41,799 nucleotides of DNA from an uncultured Oscillospiraceae bacterium (lineage in GTDB: Bacteria; Bacillota; Clostridia; Oscillospirales; Acutalibacteraceae): contig CAJJLZ010000021.1 of the NCBI GenBank assembly GCA_905192745.1, positions 1 through 41,799 on the forward strand. Reading direction: 5' to 3'. Each line of letters opens with the position of its first letter. The first letter of the stretch is position 1. Below are positions 31,591-40,597 of the stretch, in pieces. The translations under genes and the position numbers were made by a program. Under the pieces are notes generated by a model. It saw only the letters and a list, made by a program, of their open reading frames with translations. It was not told where the DNA came from and did no database searches.

Positions 31591-32088
31591 ATGCCGGCAG
31601 CCCTGTACGACCGGGAACGGGCGGTCGCTTACGCGCATCAATGGGCCTATTCCCGCAATCCCGCGTACTATGATTTTTCCGTTCTCGGCGGGGACTGCAC
31701 CAACTTCATCTCCCAATGCCTTCGGGCGGGCGGCGCGCCGATGAATTATACCCCGGTCACCGGTTGGTTCTACAACAGCCTGTCCAGCCGCGCCCCGGCC
31801 TGGAGCGGCGTGGAGGAGCTATACCGCTTTCTTACCCGAACTCAGGGGAAAGGGCCCTATGCTTCGCCGGGCGGCCCGGCAGACATGCGCCCGGGAGATG
31901 TGGTACAGCTCTCCTTCGACGGGACGCGATACGGACACAGCCTGCTGGTGGTCGCGGTGGAAGAGCGGGAAACGCCGGAGTATCCGAACATCCTGGTGGC
32001 AACCCATACCTTCGACAGCGATTACCGGCCGCTGGACAGCTGGACCGATGTGGACTATCGGTATCTGCACATCGGCGGCGTGCGATAG
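31591..32088 (+). CDS. Amidase_6 domain protein (putative peptidase/amidase)
   Basis: 165 residues, one Amidase_6 (PF12671) domain with a papain-like NlpC/P60-related fold. The probable catalytic cysteine is in GGDCTNFISQCL and the histidine in YGHSLLVV. No signal peptide is seen, so if it acts on the wall it must leave by another route, such as lysis. AAAGGAGGAG precedes the ATG. It is directly before the prophage module and ends in its own strong terminator, so it could be either a host gene or a phage cargo gene. Confidence 0.85.
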   Translation: MPAALYDRERAVAYAHQWAYSRNPAYYDFSVLGGDCTNFISQCLRAGGAPMNYTPVTGWFYNSLSSRAPAWSGVEELYRFLTRTQGKGPYASPGGPADMRPGDVVQLSFDGTRYGHSLLVVAVEERETPEYPNILVATHTFDSDYRPLDSWTDVDYRYLHIGGVR

Positions 32089-32091
32089 AGA

Positions 32092-32148
32092 GAAAGCGGG
32101 CGGCGGACGACCGAAACGGGGACGTTCGCCGCCCGCTTTCCGCTTTTT
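32092..32148 (+). terminator. Strong terminator after the Amidase_6 gene
   Basis: A 14-bp perfect stem (32092-32105 and 32127-32140), extended by further pairs, then CGCTTTTT. It isolates the amidase gene from the phage packaging genes. Confidence 0.88.
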
Positions 32149-32284
32149 CAGAGAGACGTTCTAGAAATTTTCCTGCGGATTTTCAAAGGAAATTTTCGCC
32201 GAGCACTTGCAGAGCACTGGGGCGCGGATGATACGGTTACAGCGGGAACCGGTTCCCAAAGCGCAAAGCAAAGGAGGCGGAAAT

Positions 32285-32677
32285 GTGGAGCCTTCGGTAA
32301 ATCTGAAGGATGCGGCGCAGGTGGAAGAAGCGATCGGCCGGGCGCGCCGGTATGCACAGGAGCAGGGCGTTCCCCTGACGATGGAACGGGTCGCGGCCTG
32401 CCTGGGCGCCGGGCGGAAGGAAATTCAGGCGGCGATCGAACAGGCTCAAAGCTGCCGGGGCACCGGAAGCCGATCGCAGAAAGCGGCCGGAAAAGCGCTG
32501 GAGGCGGTTTCGGCCGAATGCCGGGCGGTACTGATGGAACTGGGGCTTTCCCGGTCCAGCAGCCCGGTGATGCCGATCTTCGGACTGAAAACGAATTTCG
32601 GCTACACCGACCGGCCGACAGAGGAGCCGTCCTTCGAAACCGTCCGCTTCGAAGGAGAGGATGAAATCCCGGAATGA
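32285..32677 (+). CDS. Phage terminase small subunit
   Basis: 130 residues from GTG at 32285, chosen because AAGGAGG lies seven bases upstream; the frame is open further upstream but without a ribosome binding site. A helix-turn-helix-like segment PLTMERVAACLGAGRKEIQAAIEQ is near residues 29-52. Called TerS from its position directly before and overlapping the large subunit (ATGA at 32674-32677) and from the DNA-binding motif. It would recognise phage DNA for packaging. Confidence 0.78.
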   Translation: MEPSVNLKDAAQVEEAIGRARRYAQEQGVPLTMERVAACLGAGRKEIQAAIEQAQSCRGTGSRSQKAAGKALEAVSAECRAVLMELGLSRSSSPVMPIFGLKTNFGYTDRPTEEPSFETVRFEGEDEIPE

Positions 32678-33996
32678 AAGGGACGGCAAAGGAAACGCGG
32701 GTGGCTCTGCCGGAAATCGTGGGGCGGGGATACCGCTCCTTCTGGGACTGCCGGACGCGATACCGGGTAGTGAAAGGCGGCAAGGGAAGCAAAAAAAGCG
32801 CAACCGCCGCGCTGTGGTATATCGTTCAACTGATGAAGTACCCGGAAGCCAACCTGCTGGTTGTCCGGGCGGTATACGCCACCCTGCGGGACAGCTGCTT
32901 CGCCCAGCTGCTCTGGGCCATCCGGCGGCTGAAGGTGGAATCTCTCTGGCAGGCGGCAAAAAATCCGCTCGAACTCACCTACCGCCCGACCGGGCAGAAA
33001 ATCCTGTTCCGGGGCTTTGACAATCCGGACAAGCTGGCGTCCGCAACGGTGGAACGGGGCACGCTGTGCTGGGTATGGATTGAGGAGGCGTTTGAAATCG
33101 CCTCCGAAGCGGCGTTCGACAAGCTGGACCTGTCTGTCCCCCGGGGCGCGGTCTCTCCCCCGCTTTTCAAGCAGACCACCCTGACCTTCAATCCCTGGAA
33201 CGGGCGGCACTGGCTGAAAAGCCGGTTTTTCGACCAGACGGACGAGCGGGTGTTCACCCTGACCACCACCTACCGGACGAACGAATTTCTGGACGAAGCC
33301 GACCGGGCGGTATTCGAACGGATGCGGCGGGAAAATCCCCGCCGATACGATGTGGCGGGGCTGGGGAACTGGGGAACGGCGGAAGGACTGATCTATGAAA
33401 ACTGGACGGTGGAGCCTTTTGATCCGGACAAGCTGGAGCCGGAGGGAAAGCGGTGCGTATTCGGGCTGGACTATGGATACACCAACGACCCCACGGCGTT
33501 TATCGCAATGGCGGTGTATCCCGCGCAGAAAACGCTGTATGTGTTCGACGAGCACTACGAGACCCGGATGCTCAACGACGCCATTGCGGCAATGATCCGG
33601 ACGAAAGGATACGCGAAGGAACGAATCCGGGCGGATGCGGCGGAACCGAAAAGCAACGACGATCTGCGGCGGCTGGGCATAGCCCGCATCGTTCCGGCGG
33701 CAAAGGGACCGGACAGCGTTCGCAACGGGATCGCCCGGCTGCAGGAATACCGCCTGATCGTGCATCCCCGCTGCATCCATACGGCGGAGGAGCTGGCGGC
33801 CTATGTCTGGGATGCGGACGAGAGCGGGCCGCTTAACCGGCCGGTGGATTCAGACAACCACCTGATGGACGCGATGCGGTATGCGATGGAGGATATCCGT
33901 CCGCTCCGGCCGGACGATGGAAAGCGCCGGCGGGACAGCAGCGGGCGGATCAGCGGAGGGATCCGTCCGGACGACCTGAGCGGCGGATGGAATTGA
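32674..33996 (+). CDS. Phage terminase large subunit, PBSX type
   Basis: 440 residues. It translocates and cuts phage DNA during packaging. The N-terminal ATPase has Walker A GGKGSKKS at 35-42 and a Walker B-like segment CWVWIEEAF at 132-140. The C-terminal RNase H-like nuclease begins at VFGLDYGYTNDPTAF (D266), with further acidic residues in RADAAEPKS and DNHLMDAM. The family is that of PBSX/SPP1-like terminases (headful packaging is common in this group). Confidence 0.93.
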   Translation: MKGTAKETRVALPEIVGRGYRSFWDCRTRYRVVKGGKGSKKSATAALWYIVQLMKYPEANLLVVRAVYATLRDSCFAQLLWAIRRLKVESLWQAAKNPLELTYRPTGQKILFRGFDNPDKLASATVERGTLCWVWIEEAFEIASEAAFDKLDLSVPRGAVSPPLFKQTTLTFNPWNGRHWLKSRFFDQTDERVFTLTTTYRTNEFLDEADRAVFERMRRENPRRYDVAGLGNWGTAEGLIYENWTVEPFDPDKLEPEGKRCVFGLDYGYTNDPTAFIAMAVYPAQKTLYVFDEHYETRMLNDAIAAMIRTKGYAKERIRADAAEPKSNDDLRRLGIARIVPAAKGPDSVRNGIARLQEYRLIVHPRCIHTAEELAAYVWDADESGPLNRPVDSDNHLMDAMRYAMEDIRPLRPDDGKRRRDSSGRISGGIRPDDLSGGWN

Positions 33997-34047
33997 TAAC
34001 GATATTCACAGGAGAACGCGGAAAGCGTTCCGAAAGGGAGGAAAAAT

Positions 34048-34368
34048 ATGCTGTTGCTGGGACTGAATGCGCTGTTTGCGGTGATTTCCGCTTTCTGCGC
34101 GGGATTGTGCGTAACGCTGTATTGCAGAGGAGGCGGGCTGTCATTCAAAAAAGCTTCCCGGCCGGGCGAACGGAAGCGGCCTGCCGGACGACAGGCCGAC
34201 GAGCGCCGGCGGCGAATGGAGGAACTGGAGAATTTCTTCCGGTACGACGGCACGATTCTGCCTCCGGTCGGATCGGCCGGGCCGAAACATGAAAAGACGG
34301 AAAAGGAAGAATCGGACAGACGGCGCGTCTGGCGGAACAGCCGATACGGCAAGGAGGAGGAAGCATGA
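34048..34368 (+). CDS. Small phage membrane protein, unknown function
   Basis: 106 residues. One N-terminal hydrophobic segment (about 2-26), then a basic, charged tail (residues 35-106). AAAGGGAGGA precedes the ATG and the gene overlaps the portal gene by ATGA. I do not recognise a family. It lies between terL and portal and might affect head assembly or be a late accessory gene; the function is open. Confidence 0.7.
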   Translation: MLLLGLNALFAVISAFCAGLCVTLYCRGGGLSFKKASRPGERKRPAGRQADERRRRMEELENFFRYDGTILPPVGSAGPKHEKTEKEESDRRRVWRNSRYGKEEEA

Positions 34369-36143
34369 CCGGGGAACGCAAGGAGAACGAGAGAAAACGA
34401 GCCGATTGCGACCCGCTCCGCATCGCGGACGAATATCGGCGGGGAATCCGATATAAAAACGGAATGGGCGACCGGGGCCTGTACGAGCAGTGCCGCATGA
34501 ACGAGCGTTTCTACATCGGGGATCAGTGGTACGGCGCAAACTGCGGGAGTGAACGGCCGCTGGTCCGGTACAACGTAATCAAGCGGATCGGCGATTACAA
34601 AATGGCGGTGATCGGCGGGAGCCCGGTTTCCATCCGCTATTCGGCGGAGGGGGTGCCGAACACTCTGGACGACCGGGAAACGGTGCGGCGGCTTCGGAAG
34701 GAGGCGGCGGCCGGAAAGCCGGTATTTTCCGGCGGGGCCGAGCCGGAAAACGGAGAAATCAATCTGGTGATGTCGGCGCTGACCGACTATTTCCGTACAA
34801 CGGCTGAACGGGTAAAATTTGACGACCGGAAAGGGCAAGTGCTGCGGGACGCTTATCAGACCGGCACCGGCCTTCTATACACTTATTGGGACGAGCGGGT
34901 CCAAACCGGGCTGTACGCCGGCTGGCCGCAGCGAACACCCATTACGGGCGACATTGTTTGCGAAACGCTGGATGTGGAAAACGTCTATTTCGGCGACCCG
35001 GGGCTGGACAGCATCCAGGAACAGCCCTATATACTGATCGCCCAGCGGAAAAGCGTGGCGGCGGTACGGGAGGAAGCGCGGCGCAACGGCGCCGGACAGG
35101 CGGAGCTGAGCCGAATCCAGCCGGATCCGGACACCGCCGACGCGGCCCGGGAAGAGGATCGGAAGGCAACCGTACTCACCCGTTTCTGGAAGGAAAAAGA
35201 CCAGAAGGGGAACCTCTCCGTTCTGGCGGCGCGGGTGTGCGGCGACGCGGTGGTGCGCCCGGTCTGGAATCTTGGCGTTCGGCTGTATCCACTGGCAAAA
35301 TTCGTCTGGGAACGGAAGCGAAACGCCGCTTACGGGGAAAGCGAGATCACCTGGCTTATTCCGAACCAGATCGCTATCAACCGGATGCTTACCGCCGGCG
35401 TCTGGTCGGCGATGATGACCGGAATGCCGATGATGGTCGTGAACGGAGACAGCGTGCCGGGAGAGATCACCAACGATCCCGGCCAGATCCTGCGGGTATA
35501 CGGCGACCAGACGGATGTGGCCGGCGCGGTACGGTATATCAGCCCGCCCGGCGGTTCCCCCTTCGGGGAGGCCGTCAGCGCTCTGATCGCCGACACGCTG
35601 GCGCAGGCGGGAGCAAACGAGGCGGCGCTGGGCGATATGCAGCCGAACAACACTTCTGCGATCCTGGCCCTGCGGGAGGCGGCCACCCTTCCCCTGCAGC
35701 CGGTACAGGAACGGTTTTATAGCTTCTGCGAAGATGTAGCCCGCATTTGGGCTGAATTCTGGCTGGCAATGTACGGCGACCGCCAGATAAAAATCGAAGA
35801 CGGCAGCGGTGTCTGGTATCTGCCCTTCCGGGCCGAACGATATCGAAATCTGCTGATTTCCGCCCGGGTGGACGTGGGTGGTTCCGCGCTGTGGAGCGAG
35901 ACCCAGACCGTCCGCACGCTGGACAATCTGCTGGATAAGGGGGTGATCGACGCCGTTCAGTATCTCCGCCGGCTTCCGAAAGGGGCGGTTCCCGATCGGG
36001 AGGAGCTAATCCGGGACTGTCGTCCCGCCAAAAGCCCTGCGGAAGGAAGGACGGACAAACAGAGCGGGGGCGGCTTCCCCACGAACGGAACGAACGGGCC
36101 GGGCGCCATGCCGGTCGGTTCGGCACAGGAAAGGAGCGAATGA
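34365..36143 (+). CDS. Phage portal protein
   Basis: 592 residues. It forms the dodecameric ring at one capsid vertex through which DNA enters. The length, position after terL and segments such as NERFYIGDQWYG, RPLVRYNVIKRIGDYKMAVI and WLIPNQIAINRMLTAGV fit the SPP1/P22-like portal families. The C-terminal tail is Gly/Asn/Pro-rich and low in complexity. Overlaps the upstream gene by four bases. Confidence 0.9.
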   Translation: MTGERKENERKRADCDPLRIADEYRRGIRYKNGMGDRGLYEQCRMNERFYIGDQWYGANCGSERPLVRYNVIKRIGDYKMAVIGGSPVSIRYSAEGVPNTLDDRETVRRLRKEAAAGKPVFSGGAEPENGEINLVMSALTDYFRTTAERVKFDDRKGQVLRDAYQTGTGLLYTYWDERVQTGLYAGWPQRTPITGDIVCETLDVENVYFGDPGLDSIQEQPYILIAQRKSVAAVREEARRNGAGQAELSRIQPDPDTADAAREEDRKATVLTRFWKEKDQKGNLSVLAARVCGDAVVRPVWNLGVRLYPLAKFVWERKRNAAYGESEITWLIPNQIAINRMLTAGVWSAMMTGMPMMVVNGDSVPGEITNDPGQILRVYGDQTDVAGAVRYISPPGGSPFGEAVSALIADTLAQAGANEAALGDMQPNNTSAILALREAATLPLQPVQERFYSFCEDVARIWAEFWLAMYGDRQIKIEDGSGVWYLPFRAERYRNLLISARVDVGGSALWSETQTVRTLDNLLDKGVIDAVQYLRRLPKGAVPDREELIRDCRPAKSPAEGRTDKQSGGGFPTNGTNGPGAMPVGSAQERSE

Positions 36144-36146
36144 GCC

Positions 36147-36920
36147 ATGGATGTCATGAACCAATCCACCAATGAGGACATGACAAGCAGAGAGAATGCA
36201 ACAGAAGAACGCGGGGAAGCCGTTTTGTCTTCCGACGCGGCCATCCAGCCAAAGACGGCCGAAGCGGAGAGCGGCGGCATGGAAGAGCCTGCCGTTGAGG
36301 ACGTTTCCCCGCGTGAACCGGAGGGCTCCGGCGGGGGGCCGGTGATCCGGGCCAAATACAACAAGAAGGAGATGACCTTCACGGCCGAGGAGGCCGTTCC
36401 GCTGGTACAGATGGGACTGAAATTTCGGGCGATCGAACCGAGCGTCCGGAAGCTGCGGCAGTTGGCCGCGGCGGAGGGACTCGGGCTGACGGCTCTGATC
36501 GATCGGCTGGCACGGGAAAACGAAGAGGCGCTCTATCGGAAAACGCTGGACGAATGCGGCGGAAACGAGGACGCGGCCCGGCGGCTGTTTGCTTATCAGC
36601 AACAGGAGCGGGAACGGACTTTTTCGGAGAAGGCCGCTGAGGAGGAGGCGTTTCAGGAGCTGTGCGAGGCATTTCCCGGACGGTTCCGGGAACCGGGCGA
36701 TCTGCCGCGTGAGGCGGCGGAGCTGGCCGCGCGGCGGGGCATCTCCCTGCTGGACGCCTATCTGCGGGTTGAACACGATGGAGCGGAAAAAGCGGCAAAG
36801 GAAAGAGAACGGCAGGAAAAGGCCGCGCTGGCCTCTTCCGGCTCAATGGCGGGAGAAAGCGCCCGGCCTGATCCGGATGCCGAAGCGTTTTCGGCAGCAT
36901 TTTCCGCCGCGCTGCATTGA
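36147..36920 (+). CDS. Phage scaffolding protein candidate
   Basis: 257 residues, acidic and rich in Glu, Ala and Arg, with little hydrophobic core. It contains IRAKYNKKEMTFTAEEAVPL (about 68-87), a pattern seen in scaffold proteins between portal and capsid genes, and long predicted coiled-coil helices after it. It would guide procapsid assembly and then leave. The start at 36147 is the first ATG after AAAGGAG; a second ATG nine bases later is possible. Confidence 0.78.
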   Translation: MDVMNQSTNEDMTSRENATEERGEAVLSSDAAIQPKTAEAESGGMEEPAVEDVSPREPEGSGGGPVIRAKYNKKEMTFTAEEAVPLVQMGLKFRAIEPSVRKLRQLAAAEGLGLTALIDRLARENEEALYRKTLDECGGNEDAARRLFAYQQQERERTFSEKAAEEEAFQELCEAFPGRFREPGDLPREAAELAARRGISLLDAYLRVEHDGAEKAAKERERQEKAALASSGSMAGESARPDPDAEAFSAAFSAALH

Positions 36921-36966
36921 ACGGAAAATTTAAAAATCACAAAAAGAAGAAAGGAAGGATATTTTT

Positions 36967-37878
36967 ATGGCGATCAATACATTGAATCTGGCTTCCAAAA
37001 TGACGGGAGAGCTGGATAAGGCGGTAGTGCAGAAGGCCATGACCGGCTTTTTCGCGGACAACGCGCTTCGCGCCAAATTCGTAGGAGCGGCAACGGTCCT
37101 TATCCCGCGTATGGAGTTTTCGGGGCTGGGCACCTACGACCGTGACGAGGGCTTTGCCCGCGGGTCGATTACCGTTTCGACCGAGAGCTGTACCCTGACG
37201 ATGGATCGGGCGCGCAGTTTCCAACTGGACGCGCAGGACTGCGACGAAACCGGGATTACCGGTCTCGCGGGACAGGTGATGGGCGAATTCGTCAGCACCC
37301 GCGTGGTGCCGGAAATGGACGCGTACTGCCTGTCCAAGCTGGCGGCCCTTGCGGTTTCCAAATCCCAGACCGTAACCGGCACCCCGGCTTCTCAGGCGTA
37401 TAAGATGTTCACCGACGCGGTGGGCAAGGCGCAGAATGCGGTGGGCTATGACGAGGAACTGGTGGCGTTCGTCAACTCCACCATGTGGACGGCGTTCCAG
37501 ACTACGGAGGAACTCAGCCGGCAGATCACGGTCTCCGACTTCCGCAAGGGCGGGATGGATACCCGGGTAAAAAGCATTAACGACATCGCCCTGCTTCCGG
37601 TAAGCGATTCCCGAATGAAAACGGCCTACACCTTCTATGACGGGGTGACCGCCGACCAGACGGCGGGCGGATTCGCCCCGGCCAGCGACGCGAAAACCAT
37701 CGGTATGCTGGTGATGCCCAAGCGGGCGGCGTCTCTGGTGAAAAAGACCGAAACCGTCCGTGTTTTCGATCCGGACCGAAATCTCAGCGCCGACGCATGG
37801 AAATTCGATTATCGGCTGTACTACGACCTCTTCGTGCGCAAGAGCATGGAGGGCGGCGTAATCGCTTACGTCTACTGA
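36967..37878 (+). CDS. Phage major capsid protein
   Basis: 303 residues. Called from position after scaffold and from composition: few cysteines, many Ala/Thr/Ser, and segments such as TLIPRMEFSGLGTYDR-like and SITVSTESCTLTMDRARSFQLDAQD typical of HK97-fold capsid proteins in clostridial phages. AGAAAGGAAGG precedes the ATG. No N-terminal delta domain is obvious, which agrees with the separate scaffold gene. Confidence 0.9.
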   Translation: MAINTLNLASKMTGELDKAVVQKAMTGFFADNALRAKFVGAATVLIPRMEFSGLGTYDRDEGFARGSITVSTESCTLTMDRARSFQLDAQDCDETGITGLAGQVMGEFVSTRVVPEMDAYCLSKLAALAVSKSQTVTGTPASQAYKMFTDAVGKAQNAVGYDEELVAFVNSTMWTAFQTTEELSRQITVSDFRKGGMDTRVKSINDIALLPVSDSRMKTAYTFYDGVTADQTAGGFAPASDAKTIGMLVMPKRAASLVKKTETVRVFDPDRNLSADAWKFDYRLYYDLFVRKSMEGGVIAYVY

Positions 37879-37901
37879 TCGATACGACACGATCCGGAAA
37901 A

Positions 37902-37939
37902 CCGGGGATGGGAGGGCGAACCCGCCCTCCCATCCCCGG
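37902..37939 (+). terminator. Perfect GC-rich hairpin after the capsid gene
   Basis: A 17-bp perfect stem (37902-37918 and 37923-37939) with loop AACC. No T-run follows, so it is unlikely to end all transcripts. It may protect the capsid mRNA 3' end or reduce expression of the genes beyond, giving more capsid than connector. Confidence 0.6.
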
Positions 37940-37966
37940 GCCCGGACAAACAAGGAGGAATAAGCC

Positions 37967-38344
37967 ATGACCGGAAGAGACGTTCTGAACCGGGCGATGC
38001 AGCTGCTCGGCTACACCAACGGATACGGCGAAGTGGACGGATTTCGGGACGCCGAACTGATGAAACGGGGAACGGCGGCGGTGGATCAGATCCTGACCGA
38101 TCTCCGCCGGATCGAATCCCCCGGATGGACGATTGAGGGGACGGCGGATCTTGACGCAGCTCTTCCCCTTTCCCCGGAGGCGGCCAAAGACGTAATGCCC
38201 TATGGGGTGGCGATGCTGCTCGCACAGGGGGAGAGCGACGGGGACGCACAGATGCTGTTTGCGCAGTTGTACAATCGGAAGCGGACCGGGGTGAAATCCC
38301 CGTCCGGACGACGGATCGATGTGCTGCCCCGCGCGCACGGGTAA
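37967..38344 (+). CDS. Phage head-tail connector/adaptor protein
   Basis: 125 residues, largely helical. It begins MTGRDVLNRAMQLLGYTN and has a mid segment PEAAKDVMPYGVAMLLAQGESDG, like head-completion adaptors of the gp6/gp4 kind. It would sit below the portal ring. AAGGAGGAA precedes the ATG. Called mainly by position and size. Confidence 0.78.
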   Translation: MTGRDVLNRAMQLLGYTNGYGEVDGFRDAELMKRGTAAVDQILTDLRRIESPGWTIEGTADLDAALPLSPEAAKDVMPYGVAMLLAQGESDGDAQMLFAQLYNRKRTGVKSPSGRRIDVLPRAHG

Positions 38345-38382
38345 GACCGTAAGACGAAAACGAGAAAGGACGGGATGAATCC

Positions 38383-40521
38383 ATGAAATATCCGATGCTT
38401 CCGGCCTCTGCGGCCCGGCGGATATCCATTCCGGCGCTGGACGGCGGGGTAAACGGCGGGAACGCGGCCGGCCGAAAGAATAACCAGTTGGCTGACTGCG
38501 AAAACCTGTGGTGGCAGGGCGGCGCGCTGCGTTCCCGTCCCGGGCTGGCGGTCCGGCCGGAAACGGCGACGGCCGAAGCCCTTCCGGACCAATACGAGGT
38601 ATACGGAGGAACGGACGATGCTCTGGGAAGGGACGGCACAATCTGCCGGAAATTCGTCGTGATTACCGGCGAATCGTCCTCGCCGCAGATTTCCAAAGCG
38701 ACCCTGCATACTCTGTTTCCGGACGGAAGAGAAACGAAAGAAACCATTTTCACCTATCCCGAAGGCCAATATCGGTTTGCTTTTCTGGCGGAAAGCGGGG
38801 CGGGAAACTGGGAAGGCGTTCAGGCGGACGGGGCGATCGCCTTTTTCCTCCAGACGGCTTCTGTTCCGAAGCCAAAAATTCTGGCAGAGCCGGCGGAAGC
38901 GGGCGCCGCATGGGTGGATGTGACGGAGAGGGCCTATCTGCCGCTGATTATGCTGAACGGTAAATCCAGCAGTCAGAAAGGCGGCTCCGCCGGCGGGACG
39001 GTTTTTGAAGGGGCGAACCTGCTGAATCCACAGTTCCGCGCCCTGTTCACCTCGGGAGACGGAGCGTACTACTGCCTTCCCCAAAAAGAACTGGACGATA
39101 CGGCGGTAACGGTTTCGTTGACTCTGGCAAACGGTCAGACGCTGCGGTATACCATCCCGGCGGGGGAAACCGCTTCGGAAGCGGTTTCCTCCTATAAAGC
39201 CTGCATCGACCGAACGGAGGGTGCCCTGTACTTTGTGTCGTCCTCCCAGACATCGACCCCCACAGCTCTTGGGGATATGGGCCGGTTGAACAACATCGAG
39301 GTCGTTGCGGCAAAAACCGACGCGGTGCGAACCCGCCGGCTCCTGCGGATGCGGTTCGGCACCTGGTTCGGCGGAGGAAGCAGTCTGTACTCCGGGACCC
39401 GGCTGTTCGCAGCGGGAAACGGGGAGTCGCCCGGAACGGTTCATTGGAGCGGCGTCAATAATCCGCTGTATTTTCCCATGTACTGTTCCTGTACGGTGGG
39501 AAACGCCGCACAGCCGGTGACCGCTTTCGCACGGCTGAGGGAAAAGCTGGTGATTTTCAAGGAACATGAACTCTACAGTGTTGTTTATGAGCAGGGCAGT
39601 TACTCGACGGAAGATTTGCAGAACGGTACGGTAATCGACGTCACGACGGCCGCCGCCTCCTTTCCTGTCTCGCTGCTCCACCCTTCCGCCGGATGCGACT
39701 GCCCGCGGACGATCCGGTTATGTGAAAACCGGCTTCTGTGGGCTGATTCCCAAGGGGAGGTCTACTGCCTGAGTGAAGCGAACGCGTTCTCCGATTCCAC
39801 CATCCGCCGGTTATCGCAGAATGTGAAGCCGTGGCTTTCGCAGCGCACCGGAGCGGAAAAAAAGGCGGCGCTGGCGGTAGACTACGCAGGCCGGTACATC
39901 CTGATCGCCGGAGGCGGCGCGTACTGTCTCAATTACACGGACGACGCCTTTCACCGGCTGGTATCCTCGGCCTACGGGGACAAATCCGGAGCGTCGCTGA
40001 CGTGGTACGTCTGGAATTTGGGAGAGGCGGTTCTGGACGGATCGGTTTCGAATGGAACGTCGGCGGCGTTTCTCTGCCGAAAAAGCGGCGCCGATGAAAG
40101 CGGTGGGACGTTTCTGATTCGGTATGCCTCTCACTTTGCGGGAACACGGGACGGCGTCGTTAAACGGAAAACGGACGGGACCCCCGAACTCAGCGACACG
40201 TCTGTTCATTGCCGTCTGGAGACCGGCCTCTATTCGCTGGATCCCCAGGAAAAACGCAAAACCATCCGGCAAATGTATCTGACCTTGGAGGGAGGCTCCG
40301 AAATCACGGTGGCCTATCGGACGGATCGGGACAAGGTTTCCGATCCGCAGATCGTTTCGACGGACATATCCGACGGCAGCGAAACAGGGCGCGCTTTTGT
40401 TCATCGGTTTTCTTCCTCGCTGCACGGCGTTCGGAACTGGGGGCTCTGTCTGGAGGGGAATGGACCGATGGCGGTCGGCGGGATCACTGTTCGCTATACC
40501 TTGGACAGCGGCGCGGAATGA
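38383..40521 (+). CDS. Large virion protein, tail hub / nozzle or DNA-stabilisation type
   Basis: 712 residues. The start (GGVNGGNAAGRKNNQLADCENLWWQGGALRSRPGL) resembles the beginning of P22 gp10-like packaged-DNA stabilisation and podovirus nozzle proteins, where a short N-rich segment and RSRPG motif precede a beta-rich propeller. The remainder is beta-rich with many Gly/Ser/Thr residues. Position right after the connector and before the fibre gene fits a short-tail hub. No tape measure or major tail protein has appeared up to here. Confidence 0.72.
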   Translation: MKYPMLPASAARRISIPALDGGVNGGNAAGRKNNQLADCENLWWQGGALRSRPGLAVRPETATAEALPDQYEVYGGTDDALGRDGTICRKFVVITGESSSPQISKATLHTLFPDGRETKETIFTYPEGQYRFAFLAESGAGNWEGVQADGAIAFFLQTASVPKPKILAEPAEAGAAWVDVTERAYLPLIMLNGKSSSQKGGSAGGTVFEGANLLNPQFRALFTSGDGAYYCLPQKELDDTAVTVSLTLANGQTLRYTIPAGETASEAVSSYKACIDRTEGALYFVSSSQTSTPTALGDMGRLNNIEVVAAKTDAVRTRRLLRMRFGTWFGGGSSLYSGTRLFAAGNGESPGTVHWSGVNNPLYFPMYCSCTVGNAAQPVTAFARLREKLVIFKEHELYSVVYEQGSYSTEDLQNGTVIDVTTAAASFPVSLLHPSAGCDCPRTIRLCENRLLWADSQGEVYCLSEANAFSDSTIRRLSQNVKPWLSQRTGAEKKAALAVDYAGRYILIAGGGAYCLNYTDDAFHRLVSSAYGDKSGASLTWYVWNLGEAVLDGSVSNGTSAAFLCRKSGADESGGTFLIRYASHFAGTRDGVVKRKTDGTPELSDTSVHCRLETGLYSLDPQEKRKTIRQMYLTLEGGSEITVAYRTDRDKVSDPQIVSTDISDGSETGRAFVHRFSSSLHGVRNWGLCLEGNGPMAVGGITVRYTLDSGAE

Positions 40522-40597
40522 AATCAATAAACAAGTCCGGAAACCACCACGGACTAAAAGGCAAGAAGGATGAGAAAACAGAAAGGAGAGGAAAAGG

